In this document: one piece after another, positions 51,591 through 59,244 of the stretch
Position numbering within the stretch: position 1 is the first letter of the stretch
Layout of the letters: every line of letters begins with the position of its first letter
Assembly: GCF_026151165.2 (NCBI RefSeq)
Contig: NZ_CP117849.1
Coordinates: 682,001-746,000, forward strand
Direction of reading: 5' to 3'
Length of the DNA stretch: 64,000 nt
Source: Cryobacterium sp. SO2
GTDB lineage: Bacteria > Actinomycetota > Actinomycetes > Actinomycetales > Microbacteriaceae
Program-made: the position numbers and the translations under genes
Notes under the pieces: model-generated
What the model saw: only the letters and a program-made list of their open reading frames with translations
Told to the model about the DNA's origin: nothing
Database searches by the model: none

Positions 51591-52064
51591 CTAGCGGTCG
51601 CGCAACGCCTTGAGCACCAGGGCCGTGGCCAGCGCCGCTGTCGCGGCCTCCTCGCCCTTGTCCTCCTTCGAGCCGGGCAGACCGGCCCGGTCCAGGCCCT
51701 GCTGCTCGTCGTCGAGGGTGAGCACGCCGAAGCCAACGGGCTTGCCGGTGTCCAGAGCCACCCGGGTGAGGCCATCCGTCGCCGCCGCCGACACGTACTC
51801 GAAGTGCGGGGTGCCACCGCGGATGATGACACCGAGCGCCACCACCGCGTCGGCGCCGCTGTCCAACGCTACCTTGCTCGCCACGGGCAGTTCGAAGCTG
51901 CCGGGCACGCGAACGAGCGAGAACGTCGCCCCGGATGCCTCGAGCACCCGGGTGGCCCCGGCGATGAGCCCGTCGGTGATCACGTCGTGCCAGCGGCCGG
52001 CGATGATCACGACCTCCAGTCCGGTGCCGTCGACGTCGATTGCGGGCGAGCCTGCTCCACTCAT
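51591..52064 (-). CDS. ribH: 6,7-dimethyl-8-ribityllumazine synthase
   Basis: A 157-aa subunit of lumazine synthase, condensing 5-amino-6-ribitylaminouracil with dihydroxybutanone phosphate in the penultimate step of riboflavin synthesis. Family segments seen are GRWHDVITDGLIAGA, VRVPGSFELPVASK, the catalytic-region ALGVIIRGGTPHFEYV (with the His) and PVGFGVLTLDDEQQGLDRAG. The ATG overlaps the ribBA stop by four bases. It is the last gene of the ribD-ribE-ribBA-ribH operon and lies next to the GIY-YIG repeat island. Confidence 0.96.
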   Translation of the reverse strand: MSGAGSPAIDVDGTGLEVVIIAGRWHDVITDGLIAGATRVLEASGATFSLVRVPGSFELPVASKVALDSGADAVVALGVIIRGGTPHFEYVSAAATDGLTRVALDTGKPVGFGVLTLDDEQQGLDRAGLPGSKEDKGEEAATAALATALVLKALRDR

Positions 52065-53323
52065 AGTGCGAGTCCTTTCACGATCTGGTGTGCGGTGATG
52101 TCATGTCCCATGCGGTCGCGCTTGGCCGCCAGGTAGTCCTCGTTGTGGCTGCCGACGCCCACGACGAGCGGCACGCGTTCGGTCACCGTCACGCCGTGCG
52201 TCTCGAGCTGGCGCACCTTCTCCGGGTTGTTGGTGAGCAGGCGCACCGAGCTCACGCCGAGCTCGTCGAGGATGGCGGTGGCGGCGCCGTAGTCGCGGGA
52301 GTCCGCCGGCAGTCCCAGCGCGAGGTTCGCGTCGAGGGTGTCCAGGCCGTCTTCCTGCAGCTTGTAGGCGCGCAGCTTGTTGATCAGGCCGATGCCGCGG
52401 CCTTCCTGGCCGCGTAGGTAGATGACCACGCCGCCGGATGCCTCGATGGTGTCCAACGCGGCCTGCAGCTGGGGGCCGCACTCGCATTTGAGTGAGCCGA
52501 ACGCCTCGCCGGTGAGGCACTCGGAGTGCACTCGCACCAGCGATCCCTCGGTGGGGGTGCCGGAGACGATCGCCACGTGGTCGGCGCCGGTCATCCGGTC
52601 GCGGTAGGCGCGGATCTGGAAGGACCCGTGCTCGGTGGGAACCGTGGTCTCCACCTCGAAGTCCACCCGCGGGGATTCCCGGATCGGGCTGACCGAGGCC
52701 AGGTCGTCACCGCCGTGGAACTCCTGCAGGTACTCGATCAGGTCGGCGATGGTGATCACCGGAACGCCCTCGCGCTCGCCGAGCACGAGCAGGCCGGGCA
52801 GGCGCATCATCTCGCCGTCGTCGGCGACGATCTCGGCGATGCCCGCCACAGGGACCAGCCCGGCGAGCTTCATCAGGTCGACGGCGGCCTCGGTGTGGCC
52901 GTCGCGTTCCCGCACGCCGCCGTCCATGGCGCGCAGCGGCAGGATGTGGCCGGGCCGGTTGAGGCTGGCCGGGGTGGAGGTCGGTTCGGCCAGCACGCGC
53001 AGGGTGTGCGCGCGGTCCGCGGCGCTGATGCCGGTGCTCAGGCGGTCGGCGGCGTCCACGGTGACCGTGTAGTTGGTGCCGCGCGGGTCTTCGTTGTTCA
53101 GCACCATCACGGGCAGGTCGAGGGTGTCGGCGATGTCGTTGGTCATCGGCGCGCAGATGAACCCCGAGGAGTTGCGCACGGTCCAAGCGATCCACTCCTG
53201 GGTGGCCAGCTGGGCGGAGATGATCACGTCGCCCTCGTTCTCACGGCCCTCGTCGTCGGCGACGATGACGGGCTTGCCGAGCCGGAGTGCCGCGAGTGCG
53301 GTGGGGATGTCGGCGAGGCTCAT
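52061..53323 (-). CDS. ribBA: Bifunctional 3,4-dihydroxy-2-butanone 4-phosphate synthase / GTP cyclohydrolase II
   Basis: A 420-aa bifunctional riboflavin enzyme. The N-terminal half (1-about 205) is the dihydroxybutanone-phosphate synthase, with VIVADDEGRENEGD, the TGISAADRA region and RPGHILPLRA. The C-terminal half (about 210-405) is GTP cyclohydrolase II, with zinc Cys residues in ECLTGEAFGSLKCECG, RGQEGRGIGL and the NNPEKVRQLETHGV segment. Together they feed both branches of the pathway. The start overlaps the ribE stop by four bases and the end overlaps the ribH start, indicating translational coupling. All catalytic motifs look intact. Confidence 0.97.
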   Translation of the reverse strand: MSLADIPTALAALRLGKPVIVADDEGRENEGDVIISAQLATQEWIAWTVRNSSGFICAPMTNDIADTLDLPVMVLNNEDPRGTNYTVTVDAADRLSTGISAADRAHTLRVLAEPTSTPASLNRPGHILPLRAMDGGVRERDGHTEAAVDLMKLAGLVPVAGIAEIVADDGEMMRLPGLLVLGEREGVPVITIADLIEYLQEFHGGDDLASVSPIRESPRVDFEVETTVPTEHGSFQIRAYRDRMTGADHVAIVSGTPTEGSLVRVHSECLTGEAFGSLKCECGPQLQAALDTIEASGGVVIYLRGQEGRGIGLINKLRAYKLQEDGLDTLDANLALGLPADSRDYGAATAILDELGVSSVRLLTNNPEKVRQLETHGVTVTERVPLVVGVGSHNEDYLAAKRDRMGHDITAHQIVKGLAL

Positions 53324-54009
53324 GGGGTGCTCCTTAGAACTGCGGATGGTTCGGATGGTTCAGAAGTGACGGCGGGGGTGGCGGTTGCCCGGGTGGCGGC
53401 GCTCGCCGCGAGGGCCAGCATCCGCTCGACGTGCCGGGCGAGGATGTCGGTCTCGAGGTTGACCCTGTCGCCGACGGCGAGGCCGCCGAGGGTCGTGGCG
53501 GCGAGGGTCTCGGGGATCAGCGACACCTCGAACCACTGCTCGGGCAGCTCGGCGGGGGAGATGGAGCTCACCGTGAGGGAGACCCCGTCGATGGCGATCG
53601 AGCCCTTGTCGACCACGAGCGGCGCCAACGTCTCGTCGAGACTGAAGCGCACGACCCGCCAGGCGTCGCCGGGCCGCACGGCCAGCACGGTGCCGGTGCC
53701 GTCGATGTGGCCCTGCACGATGTGGCCGCCGAGCCGGCCGCCCACCAGCGCGGCGCGTTCCAGGTTCACCGGGGAGCCCGCCGTGGCGCCGGCGAGGGTG
53801 GACATCGACAGGGTCTGCGCCATCACGTCGGCGGTGAAGGTCTCCGGGGTCTGCTCCACCACGGTGAGGCAGACGCCGTTCACCGAGATGGAGTCGCCGT
53901 GGCCCGCGCCGTCGACCACGAGCGGGCCGCGGATGGTGAGCCTGGCGGCATCCGCCGAGTGCTCGATGCGCTCGACGGTGCCGAGCTCCTCAATGATTCC
54001 GGTGAACAT
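53320..54009 (-). CDS. ribE: Riboflavin synthase, alpha subunit
   Basis: A 229-aa enzyme that dismutates two lumazine molecules to riboflavin. It opens with the hallmark MFTGIIEELG. It contains two similar lumazine-binding halves (GDSISVNGVCLTVVE in the first, KGSIAIDGVSLTVSS in the second). The C-terminal 30 residues after RHVERML are Ala/Thr-rich and variable. It lies 8 bases after ribD and overlaps ribBA. The symbol ribE (ribC in some genomes) follows operon position. Confidence 0.95.
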   Translation of the reverse strand: MFTGIIEELGTVERIEHSADAARLTIRGPLVVDGAGHGDSISVNGVCLTVVEQTPETFTADVMAQTLSMSTLAGATAGSPVNLERAALVGGRLGGHIVQGHIDGTGTVLAVRPGDAWRVVRFSLDETLAPLVVDKGSIAIDGVSLTVSSISPAELPEQWFEVSLIPETLAATTLGGLAVGDRVNLETDILARHVERMLALAASAATRATATPAVTSEPSEPSAVLRSTP

Positions 54010-54017
54010 GCTGGTCC

Positions 54018-55118
54018 TCAGTTCGTCTGGTTCAGGGCGGCCGGGATGGCCCGGGTGGTCTGGTCGATGTGGTCGGTCTGGTCTGCGCCAGGGCCCTCGG
54101 CGCCGGCCGGCTGGGCGACCAGCAGAAGGTCGTCACCCAGGCGCAGCAACTGCCCGATCCGCAGCCTGCGCTGCTCGGTGATGCCGGTCACCCCGATGTC
54201 GCCGAGGGCGAGCCGGTCGCCGCCGAGCAGGGTGGGGGCCAGGTAGACGAGGTACTCGTCGACCAGCCCGGCGCGCACGAAGGCGCTGGCCAGGGTGGGC
54301 CCGCCCTCCACGAAGACCCGGCGGATGCCGCGGCCGTGCAGCTCGTGCAGCAGCGCGGTCAGGTCGTGCCCGGGCAGAAACCACGGGGTGAGCGGATGCC
54401 GGTGCACGGCCGCGCCGGCCGGCACCGGGCGCCGCCCCACCACCACGGGCCGCGGCTGCCGGGCCAGCAGGGTGCCGTCGGCGGCGCGGGCGGTGAGTGC
54501 CGAGTCGTCGGCCAGGGCGGTGCCGGTTCCCACCAGGATCGCGTCGGCCGCCGCTCGGCGCTCGTGCACGTCCTGACGGGCGGCCGGCCCGGTGATCCAG
54601 CGGCTGGAGCCGTCGGCGGCGGCGGCGCGGCCGTCGAGGCTCGACGCCCACTTCACGGTCACGTGCGGCCGGCCCAGGCGCGCCGAGACCAGCCAATCGG
54701 CCAGGAAGGCCTGCGCCTCGTCGGCGAGCACACCGCCGGTAACATCCACGCCGGCGGCCCGGAGACGGTCGGCGCCGCCGGAGGAATGCGGTCCGGGGTC
54801 GGCGACGGCGTAGACCACGTGGGCCACGCCGGCCTCGATGAGGGCGAGCGCACACGGGCCGGTGCGGCCGGTGTGGTTGCAGGGTTCCAGAGTGACCACG
54901 GCGGTGGTGCCGCGGGCGGCGTCTGCGTCGAGGTGGGCGAGGGCATCCACCTCGGCGTGGCAGGTGCCGGCGCCACGGTGCCAGCCCTCGGCGAGAATGT
55001 CGCCGGCCGGGCTGAGGATCACGCAGCCGACCCGGGGATTGACGCCCTCGGCGGGTCCGTTGCCCGCCAACTGCAGGGCTCGGCGCATCGCGTCCTCGAG
55101 CTCGTGCTGCTGGTGCAT
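54018..55118 (-). CDS. ribD: Bifunctional pyrimidine deaminase/reductase of riboflavin synthesis
   Basis: A 366-aa bifunctional enzyme. The N-terminal zinc deaminase (about 1-145) carries the ligands in CHAEVDAL and PCNHTGRTGPC. The C-terminal reductase (about 150-340) has VTVKWASSLDGR, a GTGTALADD segment and RVFVEGGPTLASAFV. The ATG at 55118 is preceded by GGGACAGGGA. An open frame running further upstream would be translated from the FMN riboswitch and is rejected as a start. It is the first gene of the rib operon. Its translation or transcription is set by the FMN riboswitch at 55207-55332. Confidence 0.95.
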   Translation of the reverse strand: MHQQHELEDAMRRALQLAGNGPAEGVNPRVGCVILSPAGDILAEGWHRGAGTCHAEVDALAHLDADAARGTTAVVTLEPCNHTGRTGPCALALIEAGVAHVVYAVADPGPHSSGGADRLRAAGVDVTGGVLADEAQAFLADWLVSARLGRPHVTVKWASSLDGRAAAADGSSRWITGPAARQDVHERRAAADAILVGTGTALADDSALTARAADGTLLARQPRPVVVGRRPVPAGAAVHRHPLTPWFLPGHDLTALLHELHGRGIRRVFVEGGPTLASAFVRAGLVDEYLVYLAPTLLGGDRLALGDIGVTGITEQRRLRIGQLLRLGDDLLLVAQPAGAEGPGADQTDHIDQTTRAIPAALNQTN

Positions 55119-55206
55119 TCCCTGTCCCGTCGTTATGACGCTCTCCGGGAGGGGGTTTTCGCGTTCGCGAAAGCCGTCGACGGTCGACAAACACACCGTC
55201 GAATCG

Positions 55207-55332
55207 TGCGCCTCCCATCCGGACTTTAACCGTCGGTGCTGGAATTTCACCAGCTCAACCGGAGCCCAAACAACAGGATCCAGCTCGCGGACTTTCACCG
55301 CCGGTTCGGATTCTCACCGACCCCGGAGCACG
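55207..55332 (-). promoter_or_regulatory. FMN riboswitch (RFN element)
   Basis: On the minus strand the leader holds the conserved blocks of the RFN element in order: CGGGGTCGGTGAGAATCCGA, CCGGCGGTGAAAGTCCGCGA, CTGGTGAAATTCCAGCACCG and CGACGGTTAAAGTCCGGATG. These form the multi-helix FMN-binding junction. It ends about 90 bases before the ribD start. That interval contains two further perfect hairpins (arms at 55177-55184 with 55195-55202, and TTTCGCG/CGCGAAA at 55157-55172) likely to form the expression platform. FMN binding should lower rib operon expression. Confidence 0.95.
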
Positions 55333-55335
55333 TTT

Positions 55336-55341
55336 CTTATA
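55336..55341 (-). promoter_or_regulatory. Candidate -10 element of the rib operon
   Basis: TATAAG on the minus strand sits 4 bases upstream of the first riboswitch block, so transcription would start right at the 5' end of the aptamer. A second AT-rich block, TATAAC, is 11 bases upstream. No convincing -35 box is seen. Confidence 0.5.
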
Positions 55342-55409
55342 GTCAGTTATATCTCAACGCACGGCACCCTCGGGTATTCCCGACGAATTGTGACGCCCTC
55401 TCGGATTCG

Positions 55410-56384
55410 TCAGGCGGTGGCGACGAGTGCTCGCGCGGTGCTCTCGTCCACGAACAAGTCCGTGATCAGATCGGCCTTCAACGCCCCGCGCAGGCTGGGC
55501 AGCTTGGCCGTTCCGGAGACCACGCAGAGACGCCGGGGCGTCTGCCGGAGCACGTCGAAATCGGGGCCGGTGCCGCGGGCGTTCAGCAGGATTCCGTCGG
55601 TGGAGCCGTCGGCGCGGTAGAAGATCGTGGCCACGTCACCCACCACCCCCGCACGGCTGAGCGAGGCGTAGTCGGCCTCCTCGAGGTAGCCGCCCGCGTA
55701 CACGTGGCTGGGCACCTCGGAGAACGGCGAGCCCAGGCCGAACAGGGCAACGTCCATCCTGGCCTGCATCTCGAGAAGCCGGCTCACGCTGCGTTCGCGC
55801 CAGAGCGCCTGCTTGGTGGCGGGGCTGTCGAAGAACGCGGGCACCGGGAACTGGTGCACGTGGGCACCGAACGCGTAGCCGAACCGGCCGAGGATTTCGC
55901 TCGCGTAGCCGAGCCCGGTGGTGCGCATATTGCCGGCGCCGTTGAGCTGGATGATCTGCGACCCGTGGGTCTGCTTGGGGGTGACGTGACGGCTGATGGC
56001 GTTCATCGTGGACCCCCAGGCGATGCCCATGACCATGTTCGAGTCGAAGAACTGGCCGAGAATCCGTGCAACGGAAAGAGCCACCCGCTCCAATCTGTCG
56101 ACATCCGTGGCGTGATCGGGCACCGGAACGACGTGCGCGGTGATCTTGAAACGCTCCTGGATGAGCAGCTCCAGGCGGCTCGGAGCGTCCAGTGGGGAGC
56201 GGATTTGGATGTCGACCAGACCGGTCGCGCGAGCGTGACTGAGCAGGCGGGACACCGACGAACGGGAGGTATGCAGCTCGTGGGCGATGGCATCCATCGT
56301 CAGATCCTGCATGTAGTAGAGGTGCGCGGCCGTGAGGGCGTCACGCACCCGATCGGACTGCGCTGACTCGTCGACGAGGCTCAC
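55410..56384 (-). CDS. SorC/DeoR-like sugar-responsive transcriptional regulator
   Basis: A 324-aa regulator. The N-terminal helix-turn-helix (about 15-55) reads YYMQDLTMDAIAHELHTSRSSVSRLL. The large C-terminal effector domain (about 60-320) is the sugar-phosphate-binding SorC type, with VVPVPDHATDVDRLERV, MGIAWGSTMNAI and the closing VVSGTAKLPSLRGALKADLITDLFVDE. The GTG at 56384 is chosen because AGGAGGGG lies just upstream; a GTG five codons earlier overlaps that site. It is divergent from glpD-glpF-glpK, so it probably responds to glycerol 3-phosphate or a related sugar phosphate. Target and effector are inferred from position. Confidence 0.9.
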   Translation of the reverse strand: MSLVDESAQSDRVRDALTAAHLYYMQDLTMDAIAHELHTSRSSVSRLLSHARATGLVDIQIRSPLDAPSRLELLIQERFKITAHVVPVPDHATDVDRLERVALSVARILGQFFDSNMVMGIAWGSTMNAISRHVTPKQTHGSQIIQLNGAGNMRTTGLGYASEILGRFGYAFGAHVHQFPVPAFFDSPATKQALWRERSVSRLLEMQARMDVALFGLGSPFSEVPSHVYAGGYLEEADYASLSRAGVVGDVATIFYRADGSTDGILLNARGTGPDFDVLRQTPRRLCVVSGTAKLPSLRGALKADLITDLFVDESTARALVATA

Positions 56385-56399
56385 AGCCCCTCCTTGCAC

Positions 56400-56558
56400 G
56401 TTTGTTCACTCGGCTTGACCGTATGTGTTTGATCTACTCAAGCTTGATTAATCCATATGGATGGCCCCCGCGCAAACCCGGCTGGGCCATTCGGCGGATT
56501 TCGGCCGAGCTTCACCCGGTCGCCAGCCCGGTCGCATGACGAACAAAGGTAGTGAACA
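56400..56558. promoter_or_regulatory. Divergent control region between the SorC regulator and glpD
   Basis: AT-rich relative to its surroundings, this gap contains TGTTTGATCTACTCAAGCTTGAT. Its core TCAAGCTTGA (56438-56447) is a perfect 10-base palindrome. TTGATTAATC follows. The palindrome and flanking TGATC/GATTA are the best operator candidate for the regulator. An AAAGG ribosome site for glpD lies near 56545. Confidence 0.55.
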
Positions 56559-58289
56559 GTGCAGTCCATCCCCGTCTCCTCGCCCGCCGATACCGCCCGC
56601 GCCGCGCTCGCCGAGCGCCCCCAGGCCAAGGTGCTCATCATCGGCGCCGGCATCAACGGCATCGCCACGTTCCGCGATCTGGCGCTGCAGGGCGTCGACG
56701 TCACCCTCATCGACCGGGGCGACTACGTCTCCGGCGCCTCCGCTGCGTCCTCGCACATGATCCACGGCGGCATCCGCTACCTGGAGAACGGCGAGTTCAG
56801 GCTCGTCAAGGAATCGGTCACCGAGCGCAACGGCCTGCTCAAGATCGCGCCGCACTACGTGAAGCCGCTCAAGACCACCGTGCCGATGTTCTCCGCACTA
56901 TCCGGGGTGCTCGCCGCCCCGCTGCGCTTCCTCACCCACAAGCAGGGCAAGGCGCAGGAGCGCGGCGCGCTGCTGATCAAGGTGGGACTGGTGCTGTACG
57001 ACTCCTTCTCCCGCGATGGCGGCTCGGTGCCCAAGCACGAGTTCCACGGTCGTAAGAAGTCGCTTCAGCGCCTGCCCCGGCTGAACCCCGGCCTCAAGTA
57101 CACCGCCACCTACTACGACGCGTCGATGCACGACCCGGAGCGCCTCGCGCTCGACGTGCTCCGCGACGGTCTGGACACCGGCCCGCACGCCCGCGCCGCC
57201 AACTACATCGAAGCCGTGGGCATGGATGCCGACGGCGTGCGCCTGCGCAACACCGTCACCGGGCAGGAGTTCAGCTTCGCCGCCGACGTGGTCGTGAACA
57301 CCTCCGGCCCCTGGACCGACCTGACCAACTCGGCGCTCGGCCAGGCCAGCACCTACATGGGCGGCACCAAGGGCTCGCACATCGTGCTCGACCACCCCGA
57401 GCTGCTCGCGGCCACCGGCGGCGGCGAAATCTTCTTCGAGAACAACGACGGCCGCATCGTGCTGATCTACCCGCTCGCCGGTCGCGTGCTGCTGGGCACC
57501 ACCGACCTCGAGCACGACATGAGCCAGCCCATCCGCACCACCGAAGACGAAATCGACTACTTCTTCGACCTGGTCAAGCACGTCTTCCCCGACATCGAGG
57601 TGAACCGCTCGCACATCGTGTTCAGGTTCTCCGGCGTGCGCCCGCTGCCCAGGCACGACGATGAGGCTCCCGGCTTCGTCTCCCGCGACTACCGCATCGA
57701 GTCCACCCCGCTGGGCGCGCGGCCCGGCACCCTGCTCAGCCTGGTCGGCGGCAAGTGGACCACCTTCCGTGCTCTCGCCGAGCACCTCAGCGGCGACATC
57801 CTCGCCCTGCTCGGCCAGACCCGCACGGTGTCAACGGTGGGGCTCGCGATCGGCGGCGGCAAGGACTTCCCGGCCACGCCCGCCGCGCACACGGTCTGGC
57901 TCGCCGCGCACGGCGACGAGGTCGGCCGCCCGCGCGCCCAGGCGCTGCTCACCCGGTACGGCACCCGCGCCGGCGCCATCATCGACTTCCTCACCGAGCA
58001 GGCGGATGCGCCCCTGACGCATAACCCGCTCTACAGCCGCCGGGAGATCGAGTACCTGGCCCGCGAGGAGTCGGTCACCCACCTGATCGACCTGCTGCTG
58101 CGCCGCACCAGTCTCGCCTTCGTCGGCGGGCTCACCACCGAGCTGCTCGAGGAGCTGGCCGGGGTGCTCGCCCCCGTGCTCGGCTGGGATGCCGCGCGCA
58201 GGTCCGACGAGGTCGCCCAGGCGACGCACGAGTTGCGGGAGGTGCACGGCGTCGACCTCGCCGGCGCCGACGCGGTGCAACCGCTCTAG
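56559..58289 (+). CDS. glpD: Glycerol-3-phosphate dehydrogenase, FAD-dependent
   Basis: A 576-aa membrane-associated flavoenzyme oxidising glycerol 3-phosphate to dihydroxyacetone phosphate and passing electrons to quinone. The FAD fingerprint is VLIIGAGINGIATFRDLALQ (about 27-46), with ASSHMIHGGIRYLENGEFRL after it and KGSHIVLDHPEL in the substrate domain. The C-terminal DAO_C domain (about 430-560) is present. The GTG start has AAAGG upstream. It leads the glpD-glpF-glpK cluster, all plus strand, opposite the SorC-type regulator gene. The gene order allows uptake, phosphorylation and oxidation of glycerol. Confidence 0.95.
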   Translation: MQSIPVSSPADTARAALAERPQAKVLIIGAGINGIATFRDLALQGVDVTLIDRGDYVSGASAASSHMIHGGIRYLENGEFRLVKESVTERNGLLKIAPHYVKPLKTTVPMFSALSGVLAAPLRFLTHKQGKAQERGALLIKVGLVLYDSFSRDGGSVPKHEFHGRKKSLQRLPRLNPGLKYTATYYDASMHDPERLALDVLRDGLDTGPHARAANYIEAVGMDADGVRLRNTVTGQEFSFAADVVVNTSGPWTDLTNSALGQASTYMGGTKGSHIVLDHPELLAATGGGEIFFENNDGRIVLIYPLAGRVLLGTTDLEHDMSQPIRTTEDEIDYFFDLVKHVFPDIEVNRSHIVFRFSGVRPLPRHDDEAPGFVSRDYRIESTPLGARPGTLLSLVGGKWTTFRALAEHLSGDILALLGQTRTVSTVGLAIGGGKDFPATPAAHTVWLAAHGDEVGRPRAQALLTRYGTRAGAIIDFLTEQADAPLTHNPLYSRREIEYLAREESVTHLIDLLLRRTSLAFVGGLTTELLEELAGVLAPVLGWDAARRSDEVAQATHELREVHGVDLAGADAVQPL

Positions 58290-58391
58290 CTCTTCGATGT
58301 GAGGGAGCGGAGGACTTCTCCGCTCCTCACTGCTTGCACGACGGCGTGCGTGGAGCCTTTCTGCGTCCGTCGAAAAACACGAAAGGTCAAT

Positions 58392-59156
58392 GTGGACAAT
58401 CTCGGTGTTGTATTCCTCTCGGAGCTGGTGGGCACAGCCCTCCTGGTGCTCCTCGGCTGTGGCGTCGTCGCCAACGTCGCCCTCACGAAGAACAAGGGCT
58501 TCGGCGCCGGGTTCCTCATGGTCACGATCGGCTGGGGCCTCGCGGTCTTCGCCGGTGTGATCGTCTCGTACAACTCCGGTGCGCACCTGAACCCGGCGGT
58601 GACCCTCGGCCTCGTGGCATCGGGCGCCACCGAGTTCGGCTCGGGCGTGCCGGTCAACGTCGTCTCGGTGCTGGTTTACATCCTCGCCCAGATGATCGGC
58701 GCCATCCTCGGCGCCGTTGTGGTGTGGCTGGCGTACAAGCAGCATTTCGACCAGGAACCGGATCCGGCCAACAAGCTCGGCGTGTTCTCCACCGGTCCGG
58801 CCATCCGCTCGTACGGCTGGAACCTGGTCACCGAGATCATCGGCACCTTCGTGCTGGTGTTCGTGGTCATCGCCTTCGGTGGCGGTCGTCAGGGTGAGGG
58901 CGGCGGCCTCGCGGCACTCGGCGCGCTGCCCGTTGCGCTGCTGGTGATCGTGATCGGCACGTCGCTCGGTGGCCCCACCGGCTACGCCATCAACCCGGCC
59001 CGTGACCTCGGCCCCCGCATCGCCCACGCCCTGCTGCCCATCAAGGGTAAGCGGGGCTCCGACTGGGCCTATTCCTGGGTGCCCGTCGCCGGCCCGGTTA
59101 TCGGCGGTGTGCTCGCCGGCTGGGCCTCCCTGGTGCTGCTGCCCATCCTCACCTGA
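58392..59156 (+). CDS. glpF: Glycerol uptake facilitator (aquaglyceroporin)
   Basis: A 254-aa MIP-family channel with six membrane helices. Both half-helix NPA motifs are intact: HLNPAVTLG and INPARDLGPR. The Asp after the second NPAR fits glycerol facilitators rather than strict water channels. The GTG at 58392 has GAAAGG at 58381-58386, 5 bases upstream. The gene lies between glpD (102-base gap) and glpK (88-base gap, containing several CATCCGNC repeats but no obvious signal). It admits glycerol for phosphorylation by GlpK. Confidence 0.95.
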   Translation: MDNLGVVFLSELVGTALLVLLGCGVVANVALTKNKGFGAGFLMVTIGWGLAVFAGVIVSYNSGAHLNPAVTLGLVASGATEFGSGVPVNVVSVLVYILAQMIGAILGAVVVWLAYKQHFDQEPDPANKLGVFSTGPAIRSYGWNLVTEIIGTFVLVFVVIAFGGGRQGEGGGLAALGALPVALLVIVIGTSLGGPTGYAINPARDLGPRIAHALLPIKGKRGSDWAYSWVPVAGPVIGGVLAGWASLVLLPILT

Positions 59157-59244
59157 TCCATTCGCCTCACCCGAACCATCCGCCCCATCCGTCTCACCCG
59201 CTTTAGCCGTTTCAGCAAACACGTCCCAACACAGGAGTTCCGAC

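Noticed and set aside
55119..55298. 60-codon N-terminal extension of ribD
   Set aside because: It would be translated from the FMN riboswitch itself. The encoded residues are the aptamer sequence, and a good ribosome site exists at 55118.
59157..59244. CATCCGCC-like short repeats between glpF and glpK
   Set aside because: They are few, imperfect and consistent with pyrimidine-rich drift. No hairpin or known motif is formed.
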